Source: Pseudomonas sp. PICF141
GTDB lineage: Bacteria > Pseudomonadota > Gammaproteobacteria > Pseudomonadales > Pseudomonadaceae
Assembly (NCBI RefSeq): GCF_002286815.1
Contig: NZ_MUNM01000069.1
Coordinates: forward strand, 1-64,000
Reading direction: 5' to 3'
DNA length: 64,000 bases
A program made the position numbers and the translations under genes. The stretch's first letter is position 1. Every line of letters starts with the position of its first letter. The notes below the pieces were generated by a model. The model was not told the DNA's origin. It made no database searches and saw nothing but the letters and a program-made list of their open reading frames with translations. Shown here one piece after another: positions 17,887-26,756 of the stretch.

Positions 17887-18798
17887 ATGCAGCGACATTT
17901 CGACGATCTTCAGCTGGGCAGCATCGAACTGTTTTGCCTGGCCGCCGAAGCCGGCAGCTTTACCGCAGCAGCTCTGGTGGCAGGTGTGACCCCGGCCGCC
18001 GTCAGCCGCTCGGTGTCGCGCATGGAAGAACGCTTGGGTGTGCGGCTGTTTGCGCGTACCACCCGCAGCGTCAAGCTGACCGATAGTGGCCGGCGTTATT
18101 TCGAGGAGTGTCACGAAGCTCTCGCACAATTGGTCGAGGCCCAGCGCGAAGTGATGGGGCAACAGCAAGAACCCTCTGGCACTTTGCGCATCAGTATTCC
18201 CACGACCTATGCCCATCATCGAATCCTGCCCTTGCTGCCTGCGTTTAGGGCGCGCTTTCCCGCCGTGAAAGTCGAGGCACACATCAGCAATCGCAACATC
18301 GATTTCGTCGGCGAAGGCTATGACATGGCAATTCGTGTGCGGGCCATTCCCGACTCCGGGCTGATTGCACGGCCGTTGGAAGACGCCCCGCTGGTGCTAA
18401 TTGCCAGCCCTGATTACCTGAAACGTGCCGGTACCCCGCAGACCCTGGATGACTTGGCTCAGCACGAATGTATTCAGTACGAACTGCCCAGCAGTGGGCG
18501 GCGGATCGCCTGGCTGTTCAACAATAACGGCGTGCCTCGGGAGATTTTGGCCGAGGGCAATTACTGCTGTTCCGATGATGTATTGGGGGGCGTGACGCTG
18601 GCAAAAAGCGGCGCCGGGATCTTTCAGACCTATCGTTTCATCGTCGAAAAGGAACTGGCGGACGGTTCGCTGGTGGAAGTGCTCAAGCCCTATGGCGGAC
18701 GTTCCCGTCCCTTCACTTTGCTGTACCCGCAAAGCCGCCATGTGCCGTTGCGGCTAAGGGCGTTTATCGATTTTCTGGTTGAGCATCTGCCACGCTGA
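17887..18798 (+). CDS. LysR-family transcriptional regulator
   Basis: A 303-residue LysR regulator: winged helix-turn-helix at about 8-65 (LFCLAAEAGSFTAAALVAGVT, then a recognition helix with PAAVSRSVSRMEERLGVRLF) and a periplasmic-binding-like effector domain. The target is unclear. It precedes aroQ but has its own terminator and is not clearly co-transcribed with it. It belongs to the large CrgA/DsdC-like group by eye. No divergent partner gene is present; the nearest upstream gene is the DUF4160 protein, 259 bases away and divergent. Confidence 0.9.
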   Translation: MQRHFDDLQLGSIELFCLAAEAGSFTAAALVAGVTPAAVSRSVSRMEERLGVRLFARTTRSVKLTDSGRRYFEECHEALAQLVEAQREVMGQQQEPSGTLRISIPTTYAHHRILPLLPAFRARFPAVKVEAHISNRNIDFVGEGYDMAIRVRAIPDSGLIARPLEDAPLVLIASPDYLKRAGTPQTLDDLAQHECIQYELPSSGRRIAWLFNNNGVPREILAEGNYCCSDDVLGGVTLAKSGAGIFQTYRFIVEKELADGSLVEVLKPYGGRSRPFTLLYPQSRHVPLRLRAFIDFLVEHLPR

Positions 18799-18801
18799 AA
18801 C

Positions 18802-18841
18802 GATCGCAGCTGTAGGAGCTGCCGAAGGCTGCGATCTTTTT
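18802..18841 (+). terminator. Terminator-like hairpin after the LysR gene (REP type D half)
   Basis: GATCGCAGC at 18802-18810 pairs with GCTGCGATC at 18828-18836 and is followed by five Ts. The sequence is a single, shortened member of the type D repeat that also occurs at 20283-20372 and 36658-36754, so the repeat seems to serve as the terminator. Confidence 0.78.
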
Positions 18842-18891
18842 GCGCATGTCCGATCACCGCACAAATAATCCAGTCCCGGCACCCTCTTCAA

Positions 18892-18918
18892 TTGACCTTA
18901 TTAACCAGTTAGTACAAT
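18892..18918 (+). promoter_or_regulatory. aroQ promoter with embedded palindromic operator
   Basis: TTGACC (18892-18897) and TACAAT (18913-18918) form a promoter with a 15-base spacer. The spacer is almost filled by ATTAACCAGTTAGT (18900-18913), close to the palindrome ACTAACCGGTTAGT. A second copy lies before quiC at 23148-23161. A regulator bound here would block the promoter. The convergent TetR gene is the likeliest owner. Confidence 0.6.
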
Positions 18919-18976
18919 TTCTCTCCACAGGCTGAAACCCTCGGCCAATGCCAACAATAATATGTGGAGAGACCCG

Positions 18977-19417
18977 ATGTCCCCTATCGTTCTGGTGCTC
19001 AACGGCCCGAACCTGAACCTGCTGGGCACCCGTGAACCGGCGACTTATGGCCATGAAACCCTGGCGGATATTTCCGCACTGTGCGGTCGCGCGGCCGAAG
19101 AATTTGGCCTGACAGTGGAGTTTCGCCAGACCAACCATGAAGGCGAATTGCTCGACTGGATTCACGCCGCCCGTGGCCGCTGCGCCGGGATCGTCATCAA
19201 CCCGGCCGCGTGGACTCACACCTCGGTCGCCATTCGTGACGCCCTGGTCGCCAGCGAGCTGCCGGTGATCGAAGTACACCTGTCCAACGTCCATGCCCGT
19301 GAACCCTTCCGGCATCACTCCTTTGTTTCGTCCATCGCCACGGCGGTCATGTGCGGTTTCGGCAGCCACGGCTATCGTTTGGCGCTGGAGCATTTCAGCC
19401 ATCGTTTGGAAGGTTAA
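18977..19417 (+). CDS. aroQ: 3-dehydroquinate dehydratase, type II
   Basis: A 146-residue type II dehydroquinase converting 3-dehydroquinate to 3-dehydroshikimate. Active-site residues are in place: R19 and Y24 on the lid (LLGTREPATYG), N75 (INPAAWTH), and the proton donor H101 (EVHLSNVHAREPFR). ATG 18977 follows GGAGAGACCCG. It is followed after five bases by the SDH-like gene. Its setting with quiC points to a catabolic rather than aromatic-amino-acid role, so a housekeeping aroQ probably lies elsewhere in the genome. Confidence 0.93.
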   Translation: MSPIVLVLNGPNLNLLGTREPATYGHETLADISALCGRAAEEFGLTVEFRQTNHEGELLDWIHAARGRCAGIVINPAAWTHTSVAIRDALVASELPVIEVHLSNVHAREPFRHHSFVSSIATAVMCGFGSHGYRLALEHFSHRLEG

Positions 19418-19422
19418 ATGTC

Positions 19423-20277
19423 ATGACACAGAACACCGTGGTATTGGCCGGGCTGATCGGTGCCGGCATTCAAGCTTCCCGCACTCCCGCGCTGCACGAA
19501 CATGAAGGTGATGCGCAGGGCTTGCGTTACCTCTATCGGTTGATCGATCTGGATCAGTTGAAACTCGACAGCAGTGCCCTGCCCGACCTGTTAATGGCCG
19601 CCGAACGGATGAATTTCACCGGGCTAAACATTACCTTCCCGTGCAAGCAGACGATCATCCCGCTGCTGGACGAATTGTCGCCGGAAGCCCGCGGTATTGG
19701 TGCGGTGAACACGGTGGTGCTCAAGGACGGCAAACGCATCGGCCACAACACCGATTGCCTGGGTTTTGCCGAAGGCTTTCGCCGTGGCTTGCAGGATGTT
19801 GCTCTTGAGCGCGTCGTACAAATGGGCGCTGGTGGCGCAGGCGCGGCAGTGGCCCACGCGCTATTGAGCGAAGGCGTACAGTTGCTGAGCATTTTCGATG
19901 TGGATCAAAGTCGCGCTCAGTCGCTGGCGAACAACCTCAACCAGCATTTTGGTTTCGGCCGCGCCGTGGCCGGGCATGATTTGCCAGGCACGTTGGGCCA
20001 GGCAGACGGGCTGGTGAATACCACGCCAGTGGGCATGAAAAAGCTGCCGGGCATGCCCGTACCGGTAGAGCTGCTTCGGGCGCAGCTGTGGGTTGCGGAG
20101 ATCGTCTACTTCCCACTGGAAACCGAACTGCTGCGCAACGCTCGCGCGCTGGGTTGCCGAACACTGGATGGCGGCAACATGGCGGTATTTCAGGCGGTGA
20201 AAGCGTTTGAATTGTTCAGCGGCGTGGTGCCGGATGCCCAGCGGATGCTGGCGCATTTTCAGAGCATGAATGGTTGA
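19423..20277 (+). CDS. Shikimate/quinate dehydrogenase-like protein (AroE superfamily)
   Basis: A 284-residue NAD(P)-dependent dehydrogenase. Catalytic K75 (NITFPCKQ) and D111 (HNTDCLGF) are present, and MGAGGAGAAVAHALL is the nucleotide loop. Two positions differ from classic AroE: the substrate SxS motif reads SRTP (S19, T21), and NTDG reads NTDC. These are typical of the SDH-like branch (RifI2/QDH types) used in quinate or shikimate breakdown. It is co-transcribed with aroQ. Substrate and cofactor preference cannot be decided here. Confidence 0.87.
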   Translation: MTQNTVVLAGLIGAGIQASRTPALHEHEGDAQGLRYLYRLIDLDQLKLDSSALPDLLMAAERMNFTGLNITFPCKQTIIPLLDELSPEARGIGAVNTVVLKDGKRIGHNTDCLGFAEGFRRGLQDVALERVVQMGAGGAGAAVAHALLSEGVQLLSIFDVDQSRAQSLANNLNQHFGFGRAVAGHDLPGTLGQADGLVNTTPVGMKKLPGMPVPVELLRAQLWVAEIVYFPLETELLRNARALGCRTLDGGNMAVFQAVKAFELFSGVVPDAQRMLAHFQSMNG

Positions 20278-20282
20278 AGATC

Positions 20283-20372
20283 AAAAGATCGCAGCCTCGT
20301 TTCACTCGACAGCTCCTACAGGGATATGGGTACTTGTAGGAGCTGTCGAGTGAAACGAGGCTGCGATCTTTT
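20283..20372. repeat. REP doublet, type D
   Basis: Perfect 38-base inverted arms at 20283-20320 and 20335-20372 with a 14-base loop; the core is CTGTCGAGTGAAACGAGGCT. It separates the convergent SDH-like and TetR genes and probably stops transcription from both. A sister copy lies at 36658-36754. Confidence 0.92.
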
Positions 20373-20386
20373 AAGGGACCTACAAA

Positions 20387-21064
20387 TCAGGCCTGCAGAT
20401 ATCGCAAAACCGACTCGCAAATCATCTCCCGATGACGCTGCTTGATGCTTTCGTCCGGCAAGTCGATTTGAAAGATCTCACCGAAGGTATGACGGTTCGA
20501 CACACGATAGAAGCAAAACGAGCTGATCAGCAGATGCACATCCAATGGATCGAGGTCGGTGCGGAATACACCTTCTTCGCAGCCGCGACGCAAAATCTCG
20601 CCCAGTGAATCGAGGATGGTGTTATTCATCGCCTTGATCGCATCGGAGCGCTTCACATACTCGGCATTGTGAATGTTCTCGATGCTGACGATACGCACGA
20701 AATCGACGTTGCGATCATGATGATCGAAGGTGAATTCCACCAGACGGCGAATCGCTTCCACCGGCGCCAGTTCGGCCAGGTGCAAACGGTTCTCGGTGCT
20801 GCGGATATCCCCGTAGAGTTTCTCCAGCACCTCGACATAGAGCTGTTCCTTACTGCCGAAGTAGTAATAGATCATGCGTTTTGAAGTGTGGATGCGTTCG
20901 GCAATTGCATCGACGCGCGCACCGGAAAGTCCCTGCTGAACGAACTCGACAATGGCCTCTTGAAGAATGTTCTCGCGGGTCTTTTCCGGGTTGTTCTTGC
21001 GACTCTTGCGAGGTTCGGCAATCGGCTTTTCGGGCGCTGCGGAGAGTTCTGTAATTATTGTCAT
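20387..21064 (-). CDS. TetR-family regulator of the quinate/shikimate region
   Basis: A 225-residue TetR regulator. The helix-turn-helix is at about 33-78 (AIVEFVQQGLSGARVDAIAE, then HTSKRMIYYYFGSKEQLYVEV). A lysine/arginine-rich N-terminal arm (EPRKSRKNNPEK) precedes it. The open frame extends upstream, but the protein-like part begins at ATG 21064. It lies 103 bases downstream of quiC on the same strand, so it may be co-transcribed. The shared palindrome before aroQ and quiC is its predicted site. Confidence 0.9.
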   Translation of the reverse strand: MTIITELSAAPEKPIAEPRKSRKNNPEKTRENILQEAIVEFVQQGLSGARVDAIAERIHTSKRMIYYYFGSKEQLYVEVLEKLYGDIRSTENRLHLAELAPVEAIRRLVEFTFDHHDRNVDFVRIVSIENIHNAEYVKRSDAIKAMNNTILDSLGEILRRGCEEGVFRTDLDPLDVHLLISSFCFYRVSNRHTFGEIFQIDLPDESIKQRHREMICESVLRYLQA

Positions 21065-21167
21065 TGCGGGCTCACGGCCATCACTGCACAAGCTGGCGAT
21101 TATGGGCTGCCGCGCCCGGTGAAGGAAGGCGCGAGGCAGCAGTTTTGTCTCCGTGTTTACGATTTTC

Positions 21168-23069
21168 CTACAACTTTGCCTGACGTACGCCACCACTTCG
21201 CGATTTGGCCATGGCCGCCAGTCGCACGGCCACATTAGCCGCGCCGTAACCTGCGTAGCCGTTTTTGCGCTGAATGATTTCAAAGAAGAACCGCCCTTCG
21301 AACGGCTCGGTGTACACATGAAACAGCTCGCCACCCTGAGCATCGCGGTCATAGAGCACGTTGAAATAGGCCAGCTCGCTAAGGAATTCATCGTCGAAAT
21401 CGAACCGCGCGGCGAGATCATCGTAGTAGTTGAGCGGGATATCCAGCAGCGGCACGCCCGCCTCCTTGGCGCGGCTGACTTCGGCAAAGATGTCGTCGCA
21501 ATCGAAAGCGATGTGATGCACGCCGGAACCGCGATAACTCGACAGCGCGTGTGAGATAGCCGTGTTGCGGTTCTCGGAAATGTTCAGCGGCAGACGGATC
21601 GAACTGCAACGGCTGCGCAATGCGCGACTCTTCACCAAACCATACGGGTCGGGCAGCACCACTTCATCGTCGGCTTCGAAATCCAGCAGGCTTTTATAGA
21701 ACAGCACCCAACTGTCGAGGCTGTCGGCGGGCAGTGCCATCGCCATGTGGTCGATGTGTTTGAGGCCACCGCTGGCCACGGCCGTCGGTTGCAGGTTGAA
21801 GTCGGTGCCGTAGACGTCAGCGTCCTTGTCCACCAGATAAATCAGACTGCCGTCCGGCGCTCGCACCGCTGCCAGTTCCAGCTCGTTGGGGCCAACGAGT
21901 CCGCGATAAGGCTGGCCTTTGTAAGCCACGGCACGGGCCAGCGCGCTGGCGCTGTCCTTGACCCGCACGGCGGTGGCGCAAAGCGATGGGCCGTGGGCCT
22001 CGAAAAAACTGTGGGCGAAAGAATAAGGCTCGGAGTTGAGGATCAGGTTGATATCGCCCTGACGCAACAGGCTGACGCTCTTGGAACGGTGCTGCCCGGC
22101 CTTGACGAAACCCAGCCGCTCCAACCAATGGGACAGCTTGGCGCCGAGGTTTTCATCCACAGCGAATTCAAGAAATTCGATGCCGTTGTATTCGCTGGCA
22201 CTTGGGGTTTGGAACAGAATGTCGCGATTGACTGCGGGCGTGGCTTCCTGTTCCAGACGTTGGCGGGTTTTCTCTTCCAGATACAACAGCGAACGCAAAC
22301 CGTCGGCGGCGTTGGCCCGTGGCGGTGCGGCGCGGAAGCCGTCGTTGAAGATCTCCAGCGACAGCGGCCCGGTGTAGCCGCTCTTGATGATGGGCGCGAG
22401 GAAGCCCGGCAGATCGAATTCGCCCTGGCCCGGGAAGCAGCGGAAATGCCGGCTCCACTCCAGCACGTCCATGGCCAATATCGGCGCATCGGCCATTTGC
22501 ACGAAGAAGATCTTGTCGCCGGGGATCTGGGCGATGGCACTCGGGTCGCCCTTGAGCGATAGCGTATGAAAACTGTCCAGCAACACGCCGAGGCTTGGAT
22601 GATCAGCCTGGCGAACGATGTTCCACACCTGTTGCCAGGTGTTCACATGCCGGCCCCAGGCCAGCGCTTCATAGCCGATTCGCAGGCCTCGACTAGCGGC
22701 CCGTTCGGCGAGCTGGTGCAAATCATCAATCAGAATCCGCTCATCACCGATCGAATCGGCCGAGGCGTTGCTGCACACCAGCACCAGGTCAGTGCCCAGT
22801 TCCTGCATCAGATCGAACTTGCGCTCGGCCCGCTCCAGATTGCGTGGCAGGCAATCGCGGCGGCAACCTTCGAAATCCCGAAAGGGTTGAAACAGCGTGA
22901 TGGCGATTCCGAGATCGGCGCACATCTGCCTGATTTCCCTCGGACTGCCGTCGTAGTAGAGAAGGTCGTTCTCGAAAATCTCCACGCCGTCAAAACCGGC
23001 GGCGGCAATGGCTTCGAGTTTTTCCGGCAAGGTGCCGCTCAAGGAAACGGTGGCTATGGAACGCTGCAT
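21168..23069 (-). CDS. quiC: 3-Dehydroshikimate dehydratase fused to an HPPD-like domain (QuiC1 type)
   Basis: A 633-residue fusion. The N-terminal half (about 1-280) is a sugar-isomerase-like TIM barrel with metal ligands E134, D165, Q191 and E239, the AsbF/QuiC dehydratase type that turns 3-dehydroshikimate into protocatechuate. The C-terminal half (about 295-633) resembles 4-hydroxyphenylpyruvate dioxygenase and keeps the iron triad H441 (HIDHMAMAL), H519 (GVHHIAF) and E597 (FFFEIIQRKNG). The same fusion is known from P. putida QuiC1. ATG 23069 has GGAGTCGACAC before it. The role of the second half is not established. Confidence 0.92.
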   Translation of the reverse strand: MQRSIATVSLSGTLPEKLEAIAAAGFDGVEIFENDLLYYDGSPREIRQMCADLGIAITLFQPFRDFEGCRRDCLPRNLERAERKFDLMQELGTDLVLVCSNASADSIGDERILIDDLHQLAERAASRGLRIGYEALAWGRHVNTWQQVWNIVRQADHPSLGVLLDSFHTLSLKGDPSAIAQIPGDKIFFVQMADAPILAMDVLEWSRHFRCFPGQGEFDLPGFLAPIIKSGYTGPLSLEIFNDGFRAAPPRANAADGLRSLLYLEEKTRQRLEQEATPAVNRDILFQTPSASEYNGIEFLEFAVDENLGAKLSHWLERLGFVKAGQHRSKSVSLLRQGDINLILNSEPYSFAHSFFEAHGPSLCATAVRVKDSASALARAVAYKGQPYRGLVGPNELELAAVRAPDGSLIYLVDKDADVYGTDFNLQPTAVASGGLKHIDHMAMALPADSLDSWVLFYKSLLDFEADDEVVLPDPYGLVKSRALRSRCSSIRLPLNISENRNTAISHALSSYRGSGVHHIAFDCDDIFAEVSRAKEAGVPLLDIPLNYYDDLAARFDFDDEFLSELAYFNVLYDRDAQGGELFHVYTEPFEGRFFFEIIQRKNGYAGYGAANVAVRLAAMAKSRSGGVRQAKL

Positions 23070-23142
23070 GTGTCGACTCCCGGTGGTGGGGACATTCTTG
23101 TTAGGCAAATTATTGGCTTGACGAATCCACACAGCAATTCAA

Positions 23143-23161
23143 AGTGTACTACCCGGTTAGT
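23143..23161 (-). promoter_or_regulatory. Operator and -10 region upstream of quiC
   Basis: On the minus strand ACTAACCGGGTAGT (23161-23148) is followed at once by TACACT (23148-23143). The arrangement mirrors the aroQ promoter, where the palindrome also runs into TACAAT. The rest of the 498-base gap 23070-23567 holds a (CTTG)4 run near 23339-23356 and the leader of the divergent MFS gene; I see no gene in it. Confidence 0.6.
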
Positions 23162-23567
23162 TTTGCGGGCGATTATCGAACACAATGGCGGTTGGCGAAT
23201 TGACGATTTTTCGTCCACTGCGCAACATCGACACCACATTGAGTCCGGCCACGAACCCATGGACTCGGTTACCAAAGACCCTGAACACCACATAAAAATT
23301 TCAAAAAACGGGTACACGCTCATGCACTCATTCAACGCCTTGCTTGCTTGCTTGCTCAACCGCCCTCACGCCGTGCCTGGCGTCCATCCGAACCTTGCGC
23401 CCTCTGGGCCGAAGCGTGCCGCTCGCTGAATAACCCGTTGTCGTCAGCCCGACGAAAACACCTCAGCCGATCAATCACACCCGCGCCCTGGCGCCATCGA
23501 TTGATCACGCGCCCTTGAAGTCCCGACAAGCCATGCTTGTCAGTCATTGAATGGATGGCACATACAT

Positions 23568-24905
23568 ATGATTCCTTCTCAAAGCTCTCGCGTGGCTCCG
23601 GCCATCGGCGTCGCCACTGGCGGCATCGGTGACAAAATCCGCGGCGCCATGGCCGTCGGTAAAACCCGCTGGGGGATGCTGGCGCTGGTGTTTTTCGCCA
23701 CCACCCTGAACTACATCGACCGCGCCGCCCTGGGCGTGATGCAGCCGATCCTGGCCAAGGAAATGAGCTGGACGGCGATGGACTACGCCAACATCAACTT
23801 CTGGTTTCAGGTCGGCTACGCCATCGGCTTCGTGCTGCAGGGCCGGTTGATCGACCGGGTCGGCGTCAAACGCGTGTTCTTCTGCGCGGTGCTGCTCTGG
23901 AGCCTGGCCACCGGCGCTCACGGCCTGGCCACTTCGGCGGTGGGCTTCATGGTCTGCCGGTTCATTCTCGGTTTGACTGAAGCGGCGAATTACCCGGCCT
24001 GCGTGAAAACCACCCGGTTGTGGTTCCCCGCTGGCGAGCGCGCCGTGGCCACCGGCATCTTCAACGCCGGTACCAACGTCGGCGCGATGTTCACGCCCAT
24101 GCTACTGCCGCTGATCCTCCACGCCTGGGGCTGGCAAGCCGCGTTCCTGTGCATGGCGGCACTGGGCGGTATCTGGTTGTTGTTCTGGGGTTTGAAGTAC
24201 TTCAACCCTGAAGATCACCCGAGCGTCAAACAGTCGGAACTGGACTACATCCAGAAAGAAGTCGAGCCGGAACAATCCCGCGTACCGTTCTCGCGAATCC
24301 TGCGCATGCGTGGCACCTGGGCCTTCGCCCTCGCCTACTCGATCACCGCGCCGGTGTTCTGGTTCTACCTGTACTGGTTGCCGCCGTTTCTCAATCAGCA
24401 ATACAACCTGGGCATCAACGTGACCCAGATGGGTATTCCGCTGATCATCATCTACCTCACGGCTGACTTCGGCAGTGTTGGCGGCGGGATTCTGTCCTCG
24501 TTCCTGATCGGCCGCGGGATCAACCCGATCAAGGCGCGATTGATGTCCATGTTCCTGTTCGCCTGCTGCATCATCGGCGTGGTCATGGCCGCCGGCTCGA
24601 GCAACCTGTGGCTCGCAGTGTTTGCCATCTCCCTGGCCATCGGTGCGCACCAGGCCTGGACCGCGAACATCTGGAGCCTGGTAATGGACTACACGCCCAA
24701 GCACATGATGAGTACGGTGTTCGGCTTCGGCGGGATGTGCGCGGCAATCGGCGGGATGTTCATGACCCAATTGGTCGGCCACATTCTGACGGTCACCCAC
24801 AACAACTACACCGTGCTGTTCACCATGATTCCGGCGATGTACTTCATCGCACTGATCTGGATGTACTTCATGGCACCGCGCAAGATTCCTACCGTCACCG
24901 CGTAA
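23568..24905 (+). CDS. MFS transporter, anion:cation symporter (ACS) family
   Basis: A 445-residue twelve-helix permease of the ACS group (hexuronate, glucarate, phthalate and shikimate carriers). Family marks are LNYIDRAALGVMQPIL in helix 1 and GLTEAANYPACVKTTRLWFP in the helix 4-5 region. It is divergent from quiC, so uptake of quinate, shikimate or dehydroshikimate is likely. ATG 23568 is preferred; an in-frame TTG at 23547 has no ribosome site. The last 11 bases overlap the convergent DMT gene. Confidence 0.9.
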   Translation: MIPSQSSRVAPAIGVATGGIGDKIRGAMAVGKTRWGMLALVFFATTLNYIDRAALGVMQPILAKEMSWTAMDYANINFWFQVGYAIGFVLQGRLIDRVGVKRVFFCAVLLWSLATGAHGLATSAVGFMVCRFILGLTEAANYPACVKTTRLWFPAGERAVATGIFNAGTNVGAMFTPMLLPLILHAWGWQAAFLCMAALGGIWLLFWGLKYFNPEDHPSVKQSELDYIQKEVEPEQSRVPFSRILRMRGTWAFALAYSITAPVFWFYLYWLPPFLNQQYNLGINVTQMGIPLIIIYLTADFGSVGGGILSSFLIGRGINPIKARLMSMFLFACCIIGVVMAAGSSNLWLAVFAISLAIGAHQAWTANIWSLVMDYTPKHMMSTVFGFGGMCAAIGGMFMTQLVGHILTVTHNNYTVLFTMIPAMYFIALIWMYFMAPRKIPTVTA

Positions 24906-25836
24906 ACGCCCTTTCCCCGGCAGGCCTGATTCCAGGCCTGCCGCCCTCCTCTTGTCGACGCCGTTGTTGCCACGCCGCTGCCAACCCGCTGCAGCAAATC
25001 ACCACGATCCCGATCACCGCAGTCAGAGTCGGCGTGTGGGAAAATAGCCACCAGCCCAGCAAACCGGCAAAGACAATCTGGCAATAGCCGAACGGCGCCA
25101 ACAACGCGGGCGCTGCATGACGGAAGGCCTGGGTCAGCAACAGATGCGCCGTCATTCCGCACGCCCCCAGCGCCACCATCAAAACTCCATGCCCCACGCT
25201 TGGGACTTGCCAGAAGAACGGCACTAGCGCACTCATCACCAACGTATTGCAGAGCCCGGCGAAAAAATTGCTGGTGGTCGGGCTATCGATTTCGCTGAGC
25301 TTGCGGGTGAGCAACTGATAGAAACAGAAAAACAGCGCTGAGCAGAACGGCAGCAACACCGCAGGCGTGAACAGTTCGCCGCCGGGATGGACGATGATCA
25401 ACACCCCGATGAACCCGCAAATCACTGCCAGCCATTGGCCGCGCGTCACCTGCTCACCGAGCAGTGGCACTGACAACGCCGTCACCAATACCGGTGCAAG
25501 AAAATTCACCGCCGTGGCTTCGGCCAACGGAATGAACAACAGCGCAGCGGTAAACAGCAGACTGGTTGCCAACAAGCACAACGCCCGCATCAACTGCAGC
25601 AATGGCCGCTTGGTGCGCAGGACGCGCAACCCGGATTGCGGGAGAAAAATCCCGGCCATCAACAAGGTATGAATCACGTACCGAGCCCAGACCACCATGA
25701 CGACCGGATAAAACCCGCAGAGGTATTTCGACAAGGCGTCATGGCTGGAAAACAGAAAGGTGGCGACCACCACCAGCAGGATGCCTTTGAAAGGATGATG
25801 GACGCCGCAGAGCGGGGTGCTGATAGACGACGTCAA
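24895..25836 (-). CDS. DMT-superfamily (EamA) transporter
   Basis: A 313-residue protein with ten predicted transmembrane helices in two EamA repeats; starts HPFKGILLVVVATFLFSSHDALSKYL. It ends in a charged tail. DMT proteins usually export metabolites; the substrate is not visible. It lies between the ACS carrier (convergent) and an IclR gene upstream on the same strand. Its promoter region holds GAACCCGGTTC (25876-25886) and two direct GTTCCAG copies (25862-25868 and 25883-25889), possible regulator sites. Confidence 0.88.
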   Translation of the reverse strand: MTSSISTPLCGVHHPFKGILLVVVATFLFSSHDALSKYLCGFYPVVMVVWARYVIHTLLMAGIFLPQSGLRVLRTKRPLLQLMRALCLLATSLLFTAALLFIPLAEATAVNFLAPVLVTALSVPLLGEQVTRGQWLAVICGFIGVLIIVHPGGELFTPAVLLPFCSALFFCFYQLLTRKLSEIDSPTTSNFFAGLCNTLVMSALVPFFWQVPSVGHGVLMVALGACGMTAHLLLTQAFRHAAPALLAPFGYCQIVFAGLLGWWLFSHTPTLTAVIGIVVICCSGLAAAWQQRRRQEEGGRPGIRPAGERAFTR

Positions 25837-25970
25837 GGCGAGGTTCTCTTCTGGCGGGATAGTTCCAGTAATTTAGAACCCGGTTCCAGATTCTTATAGT
25901 TGCACCGATTGAAAGTGTGCGAACAGCGCACGGTTTTTAATCGACTTCAGATCGATGGGGGCAAGCGCCA

Positions 25971-26747
25971 TCAGCTAAAGAGTTCCGACGCCTGACTCGC
26001 TGCCGACAGCTCTTGGGTGAAGGCCAACAACATCGGTGCCAGTTCATGCAGTCGCGCTCCCGGCAGCCGCGCGCTCGGTCCGGCAATGCTGAGCACGCCG
26101 ATCACTCGCCCCTGCAAGGGATGACGGATAACCGCAGCAATCGCCGACGTGCCTACCGCCGAACTTTCCTCGACCCAGGCATAACCTTGCTCCCGCGCCA
26201 GGCGCAGCCGCTCCAGCAGTTCGATGTTGGAGCGAGGCGCATTGGGGCCCAGGCCCTCGGGCGTCTCGATAGCCTGTCGTTCAACCAGCGACAACGCTTC
26301 GGCATCGCTCATGCTAGCCAGCCACGCATGCCCGGAAGCGGTATAGAACAGTGGCGCATCGCGCCCCATATCCGGGTCGTAGCGCAGGCCGGAACGGGCG
26401 CCCTGGGATTTGGCGATCCAGGTCTGGCGCTCGCCTTCGATTACCCCCAGACGCACCAGTTCGCCGGTCTCCCGGGCCAGCCGATCCAGCACTGGCTGGA
26501 CGATGTCGGCACCACTGCCGGACAAGTAACGAAAGCCCATCGCGACCAGTTTGGTCGATAGGTGATAGCGCAGGTTTTGCGGATTCTGCCGCACATACCC
26601 CAGACGAATCAGTTCGGCGAGCAGACGGTGGGTCGCGCTCTTGGGAATGTCCAATTGCTCGGCGAGAGTTTGCATCGGTAGACCTTGAGGTTCACCGGCA
26701 AGGCTTTCCAGCACGCTGAAAACACGTTCGATCTGACTGCCTGCCAT
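25971..26747 (-). CDS. IclR-family transcriptional regulator
   Basis: A 258-residue IclR regulator: winged helix-turn-helix at about 5-65 (ERVFSVLESLAGEPQGLPMQ, then IPKSATHRLLAELIRLGYV) and an effector domain (about 80-250) with the typical YTASGHAWLASMSD and GTSAIAAVIRHP stretches. It is upstream of the DMT gene on the same strand and within the quinate region, so it may control these genes. A perfect palindrome overlaps its ribosome site (26757-26771). Confidence 0.93.
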   Translation of the reverse strand: MAGSQIERVFSVLESLAGEPQGLPMQTLAEQLDIPKSATHRLLAELIRLGYVRQNPQNLRYHLSTKLVAMGFRYLSGSGADIVQPVLDRLARETGELVRLGVIEGERQTWIAKSQGARSGLRYDPDMGRDAPLFYTASGHAWLASMSDAEALSLVERQAIETPEGLGPNAPRSNIELLERLRLAREQGYAWVEESSAVGTSAIAAVIRHPLQGRVIGVLSIAGPSARLPGARLHELAPMLLAFTQELSAASQASELFS

Positions 26748-26756
26748 GGGGAGATT

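Noticed and set aside
23339..23356. (CTTG)4 run in the quiC/MFS gap as a phase-variation tract
   Set aside because: It lies outside any coding frame and some 210 bases from the MFS start, so slipped-strand control is possible but unsupported.
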